Below, in pieces: positions 8,198-15,054 of a stretch of DNA of 64,000 nucleotides. Each line of letters opens with the position of its first letter. Within the stretch, counting starts at the first letter, position 1. Origin of the DNA: Eubacteriales bacterium (GTDB lineage: Bacteria; Bacillota; Clostridia; Lachnospirales; Lachnospiraceae); NCBI GenBank assembly GCA_030536855.1, contig JAUNPK010000014.1, positions 1-64,000 on the forward strand, given 5' to 3'. Both the position numbers and the translations under genes were made by a program. The notes beneath the pieces were generated by a model. It had not been told where the DNA came from, searched no databases, and was given only the letters and a program-made list of their open reading frames with translations.

Positions 8198-11137
8198 ATG
8201 AACAGTAAATTATTTTTTCTTACTCTAAAAGGTTTGGGTAGAAGATGGAGAAATATTCTTAAAATGTCATTTGCCGTATTCCTTTCTTTTGTGTTTGTCA
8301 CAGGAATACTTTTATTACAGGAAAATATGTATCAATGGCAGGTTGCCAATGCAAAGAAACATTTTGGCGATTGGTTTGTGATGGATATAAGAGGTGGAGA
8401 TAATGAAAATGAAAAAATAGCATCATTTCCATATCTTGAAAAATCAGTCACCGCTAAGGTTGTTAATGAAACATATGATGAATACGGTGAAAAAACAGGA
8501 CTAAAGATAGGAATCATGTCCGATTCTTTCATAAAAAAGAATAATATTACGGTGGAACAGGGACAGCTTCCAAAAGGAAACAATGAGATTGCTGTTGATT
8601 GGAATACTCTTCTTAAGCTAAATCAAGGCTATAATATTGGTGACAGTATTGATTTTATAGTAAAAGACTCAGAAAGTGATACCGGCTATTCAAAAAAGAC
8701 CTATATATTGTCGGGAATTTTAACAAGCTATACCAATGTGTGGGTTGATGGAAAACAAATTCCGGGGATATTGGTTAGCCAGGAGGAGTTAAGTAATATT
8801 ACTGATTCTCTGACGACAGTATATTGCTATCCGTTAAAGTCGTATATTCGTGAGGATGACTATACCCAAATATATAATAGGATATGTGAGGAAACAAAGG
8901 TAAAAAATGCATGCAGTTTTAATGACTCTGTATATGAGATAAAACCGTGGGGTAATCCATACATTTACCAGTACATGTATATTCTTATAATGGTTATAGG
9001 GGTATCATCTATAACCTATCAAATGCTTTCATACAATAAATCAAGAAAAGATATACGAAATATTGAGAGACAATTAGGGGCGGATAAAGTACAGCTGCTA
9101 TCCATTTATTTGTTGGAAAATCTGATTATCATTGTTGTTTCTGCCCTTGCAGGAGCTGCATTTGCAATATGTGCAGGAAAAATCATATGTGAAACAGTTA
9201 TTGCCGGCGGAAGAATGAAATTCTTCAGTGTGGGAACGGGAACATATATAAAAACGTTTATTACTTTGATAATAGCCATTGTGATAAGCAGTATTGCAAA
9301 TGTTGTGATAAGCAGACCAAAGAATAAGCCGAATGTAAAAATAAGAAAATTATATTCATTTAAAAGAACTCTGTCTGTAAAAAATTTTACACGGGAAACA
9401 TCCAAGAGACTTATTAAGTCTAACGGTGTGTTTGTAAATTGCTTTATCAGGATATTTGCGCTGGTAATGGCGGTAGTAATGGTATTCTGTATTATCAGCG
9501 TTTCTTCAGCATATAAAGCATATGAAGAAAATAATTCAAGTATTGATTTGATAGGTTTCGGAACGGAGGATAAGTCTACATCATATTTCTTCTATTATGT
9601 CCAGGATGAGGAGAGGATAAAAGAGAATAAGAGATTCTCAACAGGCAGGGAGATGTACGAAAATATAAGGTCAGATAAGGTTATTGACGATAGTAACGAT
9701 TTTGATAATATAGCCCAGATTGAATGGAAAAACAAAATAAAATGTGGGAAAACATATATTTATAACGGAATTAGCAACGATACGGTAAATAATTTGAAGA
9801 ATATTGATGGAGTTGCTAAGGTTTCCTATGGGTATTATGAAACCGGGCGTAGCTGGTCATGGGACAATATGGATTTGGAAAATCTGGGTAGTGATTACTA
9901 TGAATACACAAGTGATAACTTTAAATCCGGGGATAATGGAAAGTATTTATTCGCTTCGGAGTATGTGGATTTAGATGATACACTTTATGAATTGTTAAAC
10001 AGATACTCAGAGGGTGCACAGATAGATTATGATGAATTTAAGGCGGGAAATATATCTATAGTATTTAAGGATTCAAATGATTGGGGAAAATATGATGATT
10101 CCATGAAAGATGGGGTTACACTTAAGCTTTCCAACTATTACAGCGATATTTTTAATATATTCACAAGGTATCGTTTGAATGGAAGTGAGAGCGAATATTC
10201 AAATGCGGTTCGGGAACTTTTTCTAAATACCGTGTATTCATCTGCAAGTGATGAACAAAAGCAGAATTTTATTGATAGAAGGGGTCTTATTTACACTACA
10301 TGTAAAAACTATTACGCAACTCTTTTTACAAAAGAAGAATTTATTAATTTGTTGAATAAATACAACGGAAAAAATTCAAATATAGCATATATAAGTGATT
10401 TGAGTAAAATTGAAATTTTTTGTAATGCTTTGCTAAACAACACTACAACAGTGGATGATAATGATAACACAATTTATAAATCAATAGCATATTCTATGTT
10501 TTTAAATAAAATGTTAAATGAGTATTATCTTGTTCCGGCAGCCACAACCAAGGTTGTAAAGGTTATAACTCTTACAGATGAGATAAAAGATGCATTCAGG
10601 GAGTATATACCTGAGTTCGGGCAGTACACAATGCTTGCTTCTACAGAATTGGGCAGGGAGGCAGTTAAGCATCAGAATGAGTTGACTAAGTCGTATTTGA
10701 AAATAGACACACTTCCGGAAGAAGCAACATTAAAGTTTTTACCTAATCAGGTTAGTGTTACATATAATTTGCAGTCAGCATTTTCAGCCACAGGAAATAT
10801 AGTCGCTTCATATCTGGGGCAGTCAGGCTTTTCTTACAGTACATTTTCAGAGGAGAAGGATCTACTGAAAGCAAGGACTATAGAGTCTGTTATGTTATAC
10901 GGCTTTTCTGCTATAGTAGCAGCCATTGTTTATATTTTGGTGAGTGTTGTGATTGTATTAAACAGAATGGACAGATACAGGAATAGACTGGCAATTCTAA
11001 AACAAACAGGAGCTGACAGGAAAATGTTGGTCAGAATGTGTATGATAGAGTGTGTAAGGGAATCAATATGGTGTATACTCTTATTTCCTGCAATGCTGAT
11101 AATTGATTATATAATTATCAGAAGCAGAATATCCTAG
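8198..11137 (+). CDS. Large FtsX-type ABC permease, probably shortened at the C terminus
   Basis: 979 residues. One helix at about 20-40, an external region, an FtsX core with three helices (about 255-275, 303-325, 351-370), a further helix at about 412-436, a roughly 460-residue external domain, and a second FtsX core of which only two helices are visible (about 900-920 and 955-975). The conserved post-helix motif appears in both cores (IERQLGADK and AILKQTGADRK). The first core continues through a third helix, but the second stops at IIDYIIIRSRIS, so its third helix is absent. Downstream DNA shows no obvious continuation in another frame. It pairs with the upstream ATPase. Confidence 0.88.
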   Translation: MNSKLFFLTLKGLGRRWRNILKMSFAVFLSFVFVTGILLLQENMYQWQVANAKKHFGDWFVMDIRGGDNENEKIASFPYLEKSVTAKVVNETYDEYGEKTGLKIGIMSDSFIKKNNITVEQGQLPKGNNEIAVDWNTLLKLNQGYNIGDSIDFIVKDSESDTGYSKKTYILSGILTSYTNVWVDGKQIPGILVSQEELSNITDSLTTVYCYPLKSYIREDDYTQIYNRICEETKVKNACSFNDSVYEIKPWGNPYIYQYMYILIMVIGVSSITYQMLSYNKSRKDIRNIERQLGADKVQLLSIYLLENLIIIVVSALAGAAFAICAGKIICETVIAGGRMKFFSVGTGTYIKTFITLIIAIVISSIANVVISRPKNKPNVKIRKLYSFKRTLSVKNFTRETSKRLIKSNGVFVNCFIRIFALVMAVVMVFCIISVSSAYKAYEENNSSIDLIGFGTEDKSTSYFFYYVQDEERIKENKRFSTGREMYENIRSDKVIDDSNDFDNIAQIEWKNKIKCGKTYIYNGISNDTVNNLKNIDGVAKVSYGYYETGRSWSWDNMDLENLGSDYYEYTSDNFKSGDNGKYLFASEYVDLDDTLYELLNRYSEGAQIDYDEFKAGNISIVFKDSNDWGKYDDSMKDGVTLKLSNYYSDIFNIFTRYRLNGSESEYSNAVRELFLNTVYSSASDEQKQNFIDRRGLIYTTCKNYYATLFTKEEFINLLNKYNGKNSNIAYISDLSKIEIFCNALLNNTTTVDDNDNTIYKSIAYSMFLNKMLNEYYLVPAATTKVVKVITLTDEIKDAFREYIPEFGQYTMLASTELGREAVKHQNELTKSYLKIDTLPEEATLKFLPNQVSVTYNLQSAFSATGNIVASYLGQSGFSYSTFSEEKDLLKARTIESVMLYGFSAIVAAIVYILVSVVIVLNRMDRYRNRLAILKQTGADRKMLVRMCMIECVRESIWCILLFPAMLIIDYIIIRSRIS

Positions 11138-11155
11138 TTTAATAAGCATAAATTT

Positions 11156-11197
11156 TTGAGGGGCATCACTCTTATTTATAGAAGAGCAGCCCCTCAA
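11156..11197. terminator. Hairpin between convergent permease and serine dehydratase genes
   Basis: TTTGAGGGGC pairs with GCCCCTCAAA across a 24-nt loop that holds a CTCTT/AAGAG pairing. T runs are short on both sides, so it is a weak, possibly bidirectional terminator. Confidence 0.5.
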
Positions 11198-11260
11198 AGT
11201 ATATGGTGGGTCTTGCGGTCCATATCACTCTAATGTTATTCTATCACTCTAATGTTATTC

Positions 11261-12121
11261 TTATGAGTAGTAATCCTGGGCGGATTTTGATGTGGCGAGA
11301 CCTCCTTCACTGGTTTCTTTTAAACATTTAGGGAGAGAATCGCCGATTCTTCTCATGCTGTCAATCACATCGTCAGGAGTGATTGCACTTTTTATTCCCG
11401 CCATGGCAATCTGGGCACTTGATATGGCATTTACAGCCCCTGCTACATTTCTTTTAATACAAGGGACTTCTACAAGGCCGCCTACGGGGTCGCAGGCAAG
11501 TCCTAACATATTCTTTAATGCAAATGCCATAGCGTTGGCAATGGTTTCTTCATCTGCACCCTGTAAATAGGCTAATGCTCCTGAAGCCATAGCGCTGGCA
11601 GTTCCGATCTCTGCCTGACATCCGCCGGATGCACCGGCAATGTAGGCGTTTTCGGCGATAACTTTTCCGATGCCGGCAGCCACAAACATTGACTCTACCA
11701 TACGGTCAATATTTTCATTAAATTTCTCCTGATAGCTTAGAAGAACTGCGGGAATTACTCCACATGCTCCTGCGGTGGGTGCTGCAACTATTCTTTTCAT
11801 GCATGCATTGGATTCACCCATTTTTATAGCTTTTTCCATGACAAGACCTGTGAAACTGCTGCACAGATTTTTTCCTGTCGTATTATAAATGCGCATTTTT
11901 TCACCGTCACCACCGGCTTTGTTGCTTGGTGACTTAAGATTCTTGTCGTAATTTTCATCAGCATTTTTCATTGCCATATACATTTCTTTCATGGTTTCGT
12001 AGGACTCGCTACGCATGACCATTCTTTCATCCATATCACCTAAAATTACAACTTCCCAGAATTTAAGGTTTTGTTCATGACAGATATTTATAATGTCGCT
12101 TATTTTATGATAGATAATCAT
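11261..12121 (-). CDS. sdaAA: L-serine dehydratase, iron-sulfur-dependent, alpha subunit
   Basis: 286 residues, the usual size of the catalytic SdaAA subunit of the two-gene Gram-positive enzyme. Cluster-ligand Cys residues are visible in PTAGACGVIPA, LACDPVGG and EVPCIKRN. SNKAGGDG and GASGGCQAEIG are further family signatures. With SdaAB it converts L-serine to pyruvate and ammonia using an oxygen-sensitive [4Fe-4S] cluster. It lies 108 bp after sdaAB on the same strand; that gap contains a member of a dispersed palindromic repeat family. The ribosome binding site CGGAGGATAGTT precedes ATG. Confidence 0.95.
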   Translation of the reverse strand: MIIYHKISDIINICHEQNLKFWEVVILGDMDERMVMRSESYETMKEMYMAMKNADENYDKNLKSPSNKAGGDGEKMRIYNTTGKNLCSSFTGLVMEKAIKMGESNACMKRIVAAPTAGACGVIPAVLLSYQEKFNENIDRMVESMFVAAGIGKVIAENAYIAGASGGCQAEIGTASAMASGALAYLQGADEETIANAMAFALKNMLGLACDPVGGLVEVPCIKRNVAGAVNAISSAQIAMAGIKSAITPDDVIDSMRRIGDSLPKCLKETSEGGLATSKSAQDYYS

Positions 12122-12148
12122 AACTATCCTCCGGTTATTAATTTAATT

Positions 12149-12236
12149 GATTCGGGTGTCAAAAGTCATTTAAACAATCTTTTTTGTGCAATTTACTACT
12201 TAAGTTTTTTATAATGGGCTTTTGGCGTCCTATAAT
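12149..12236 (+). repeat. Dispersed hairpin element, internally deleted copy
   Basis: Begins GATTCGGGTGTCAAAAG and ends GGGCTTTTGGCGTCCTATAAT, matching the ends of the larger element at 48935-49099. Between them it shares AAAGTCATTTAAACAA, TTTTTTGTGCAATTT and TTTTTTATAATGGGC with that element, but the left inner arm is missing. It fills the gap between sdaAA and sdaAB and touches the sdaAB stop codon. Confidence 0.75.
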
Positions 12237-12889
12237 AAACCTAAATAGGTTACTTTAATTACACCTTCCACATGCTCCAGCCATTTTATTCCATCTTCTG
12301 GAACTCCCTGGTCACATTCAACCACCATTACGGCATTACCGCCTCTGTTGGAGCGATACAGCTGCATGGATGCGATGTTTACAGATTTATGTGCCAGCAT
12401 GGATGTTACTTCGGATACGTGTCCCGGCTGGTCAAGATTGTGTACAATTAATGTCGGATTTTCTCCGGAAAAATTGGTTTCAATTCCATCAATTTTTGAA
12501 ATGTTTATTCGGGAGCCTCCCAGAGATTCACCTGTAACATCGAGCTTACGGCCATTGATTCCTGTAAGGATAAGCTCTGCGGTGTTAGGGTGGGCATCTC
12601 TTAAGTTAGCTTCGCCAAATGTTATGGAAACATTTTTCTCTTTAGCAATTTCCAAACTGTCAGGAATGTTATAATCATCGGGTTTCATGCCCAAAAGCCC
12701 TGCAACCAGTGCTTTCTGGGTACCGTGACCTTTTCCTGTGGCAAGAAAAGAACCATACAGCAAGATTTCAGCACTTTTCACATCTTCACCAAGAAGTTTC
12801 CGGGCAATTAAACCAATTCTTACAGCACCGGCTGTGTGTGAACTGGATGGTCCAACCATAACCGGTCCTACAATGTCAAATATACTCAT
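12230..12889 (-). CDS. sdaAB: L-serine dehydratase, iron-sulfur-dependent, beta subunit
   Basis: 219 residues from MSIFDIVGPVMVG, where SdaAB proteins normally begin. The family motif GPSSSHTAGAVRIG is at residues 13-26, and a C-terminal ACT domain (about 145-215, LDQPGHVSEVTSML) may bind a regulatory amino acid. I chose ATG 12889 (ribosome binding site GGAGA, 7 nt) over an in-frame upstream ATG at 12937, which lies inside a terminator hairpin. It is the first gene of sdaAB-sdaAA. The leader carries a strong intrinsic terminator (12914-12958), suggesting control by attenuation. Confidence 0.94.
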   Translation of the reverse strand: MSIFDIVGPVMVGPSSSHTAGAVRIGLIARKLLGEDVKSAEILLYGSFLATGKGHGTQKALVAGLLGMKPDDYNIPDSLEIAKEKNVSITFGEANLRDAHPNTAELILTGINGRKLDVTGESLGGSRINISKIDGIETNFSGENPTLIVHNLDQPGHVSEVTSMLAHKSVNIASMQLYRSNRGGNAVMVVECDQGVPEDGIKWLEHVEGVIKVTYLGLL

Positions 12890-12913
12890 GGTATTCTCCG
12901 TTTCTGTTTTTTT

Positions 12914-12958
12914 TACAAAAAAAGGCACTTTTACCACAATGATGGTAAAAGCGCCTTT
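12914..12958 (-). terminator. Intrinsic terminator inside the sdaAB leader (candidate attenuator)
   Basis: Read on the minus strand, AAAGGCGCTTTTACC pairs with GGTAAAAGTGCCTTT (one G-U-type mismatch) and is followed by a T-rich run. It sits between the likely promoter and the sdaAB start, so it would block sdaAB unless bypassed. Confidence 0.7.
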
Positions 12959-12971
12959 GCTTCACGTGGTA

Positions 12972-13000
12972 AGTATAATAGAGATTAAAAATGATTACAA
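12972..13000 (-). promoter_or_regulatory. Probable sdaAB promoter
   Basis: On the minus strand TTGTAA (13000-12995), a 17-bp spacer and TATACT (12977-12972). Transcription would start a few bases before the terminator hairpin at 12958. Confidence 0.55.
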
Positions 13001-13102
13001 GCATTATTTAATTATTTTCCTTCTAAACAAGTTGCCCATAAGTGAGGATTAATATATAATGAATATATATTTTATCGTGAAAAGTAATGAAATGAAGGTG
13101 CA

Positions 13103-13816
13103 ATGGTAATGGATTTCAGGTTAAAAGCTAATAAAATAAAGTTTGTTGTTATTCCTATTATTATATTTATTGTCATAATTATTCTATTGTTATCAATGAT
13201 TGTTATGAGAGAGAAATCAATGAAATACGTGTTTAGTGAAAGGCTGGATAAACAGGTCATTACAATTGACGATAAAAAGATAACTCTGTATGATACATGC
13301 TATTACATCATAGATGTGGAAAATACCATTAATGAGATGGCTGTGGCGTATAATCCTAACGATCCTACAGAATTCTGGAATACGCATTTCAGCAATTCAA
13401 TGAACAGTGTATTTACCAGAGATTATGCCAGAAAGCTTGTCAGGGAATTGTGTATCTATGATTATATTATGGAGCAGGAAGCTTACAAAAAGGATGTAAG
13501 TCTGAATGACAAAGAAATAGCAGAAGCAAAGGAGCAGGCAAGCGACTTCTATGATAATTTGTCGGAAAAAGCCAAAAAAAACACTACAATAACAAGGGAA
13601 GCTGTTGAAGATACCTGTATAAGAAAGAAATTAGTTGTCAAATATGTGGAGCTGGTTGCTAAAAATCTTAAAAAAGAAGGATATACGGATGATATGATAA
13701 GCCAGTTGAATTATGACGGCACGTTATATCAGAATACAATAAAAAAAGAATATAATATTGATTATTCGGAGTATGAGTTTAATAATCTTCCTATGGGGAG
13801 TATCAGCATAAATTAG
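13103..13816 (+). CDS. Membrane-anchored protein with SurA/PrsA-like N-domain, no visible PPIase
   Basis: 237 residues. A Lys-rich start and one hydrophobic helix (about residues 13-35) anchor a protein predicted to lie outside the membrane. The outer part, with paired helices and the phrase ARKLVRELCIYDYIMEQEA followed by a Lys/Glu-rich stretch, resembles the N-terminal chaperone segment of SurA/PrsA foldases. The parvulin domain itself is absent. This is a weak, motif-level guess. The start could also be ATG 13109. It is followed after 33 bp by an HD-GYP gene, so it may belong to that operon. Confidence 0.6.
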   Translation: MVMDFRLKANKIKFVVIPIIIFIVIIILLLSMIVMREKSMKYVFSERLDKQVITIDDKKITLYDTCYYIIDVENTINEMAVAYNPNDPTEFWNTHFSNSMNSVFTRDYARKLVRELCIYDYIMEQEAYKKDVSLNDKEIAEAKEQASDFYDNLSEKAKKNTTITREAVEDTCIRKKLVVKYVELVAKNLKKEGYTDDMISQLNYDGTLYQNTIKKEYNIDYSEYEFNNLPMGSISIN

Positions 13817-13849
13817 CAATTTGACAAGAGATAAAGAGAGGGGATATAA

Positions 13850-15052
13850 ATGCCGGGAGTTATAAGTGACAATGAGAAATTTGCCAATGAAAAATCGGCT
13901 AAAGTTTTAAGAATTACTTTCTATGTTTTGTCAGCAATATATATATTGGATTTGCTGAACATTTTTATCATAGATATTGAAGTTATGACAATAACATATG
14001 CTATAGGTTCAGCCCTTCTTTGGATTCCCACATTTTTAAATATGGTATTTCATTCAGAAGGAAGTTTTCTTAAATATGTGTATATTATAGATTTATGTAT
14101 ATTTATTGGAGTGCTGAGTACAACTTTAACATATCATATAATTATAATATATGTTCTTCCTATGGCAGTTGCAGTTCTGTATTTTTCAAAGAAACTGAAT
14201 ATAGTTGCTGTGGTGGGTTCGGTTATTTCTATTGTAGCAGGAAATTTAATGTCGCTTGTAATAAATAATCTTCCGGACCTTAATTACAATAATGTAACGG
14301 AACTTATAGTATATAGTCTTGTACCTAAAGTAATGAGTATGATATGTCTTGTTGCGATTTTTATTCTTATTACAAACAGAGCCTCCTATATGATAATGAG
14401 CCAGAAAAGGGCTGCGGAGGAACTGAAGGTTTATCATCATGAAATGGTAATGGGATTTGCAACCATGGTTGAAAATCGTGATGACAGCACAGGAGGGCAT
14501 ATAAGAAGAACAAGCCAGTATGCTGTCTTACTTGCGGAGGAATTGAAAAAAAGAGACATTTACAGCGATGCACTGACGGAACAGTTTATTGAAAATTTGA
14601 AAATGGCTGCGCCAATGCATGATGTTGGTAAAATAGGTGTTCCTGATGATATATTAAAAAAAACCGGCAGACTTACGGAAGATGAGTATGAAATTATGAA
14701 GACTCACTCAGAGAACGGAGGAAGAATCATAAAAGAGACTTTCTGGAACACTGGTAACGCGGACTTCAATAAAATGGCCTATGAAGTGGCAAGATACCAT
14801 CATGAAAAATGGAATAGCAAGGGATATCCGGAAGGAATAGGAGGTTTTGACATTCCTCTTTGTGCAAGGATTATGGCGGTAGTGGATGTGTTCGATGCGG
14901 TGTCTGCAAAACGTGTGTATAGGGATGCCATGCCGTTGGACAAAGCCTTTTCGATAATCGAAGATGGAAGAGGAGAAGATTTTGAACCGATACTTGTTGA
15001 TGTGTTTTTGAGCTTGAGACCTGAAATTGAGAAAATAATGAGGGAGAGTTGA
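13850..15052 (+). CDS. HD-GYP phosphodiesterase with N-terminal membrane domain
   Basis: 400 residues. Five or six membrane helices occupy residues 20-185. The catalytic HD-GYP domain follows, with ENRDDSTGGHIRR, the His257-Asp258 pair in APMHDVGKIG, RYHHEKWNSKGYP (the GYP triplet is residues 325-327) and MAVVDVFDAV. HD-GYP proteins hydrolyse cyclic di-GMP. The stop codon lies 2 bp before the start of a hybrid kinase, so the two are probably translated together. A PilZ protein at 57361 is a possible receptor for the same messenger. Confidence 0.9.
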   Translation: MPGVISDNEKFANEKSAKVLRITFYVLSAIYILDLLNIFIIDIEVMTITYAIGSALLWIPTFLNMVFHSEGSFLKYVYIIDLCIFIGVLSTTLTYHIIIIYVLPMAVAVLYFSKKLNIVAVVGSVISIVAGNLMSLVINNLPDLNYNNVTELIVYSLVPKVMSMICLVAIFILITNRASYMIMSQKRAAEELKVYHHEMVMGFATMVENRDDSTGGHIRRTSQYAVLLAEELKKRDIYSDALTEQFIENLKMAAPMHDVGKIGVPDDILKKTGRLTEDEYEIMKTHSENGGRIIKETFWNTGNADFNKMAYEVARYHHEKWNSKGYPEGIGGFDIPLCARIMAVVDVFDAVSAKRVYRDAMPLDKAFSIIEDGRGEDFEPILVDVFLSLRPEIEKIMRES

Positions 15053-15054
15053 TT

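Noticed and set aside
12890..12937. Upstream extension of SdaAB
   Set aside because: It would translate the terminator stem, and SdaAB proteins normally begin at MSIFDIVG.
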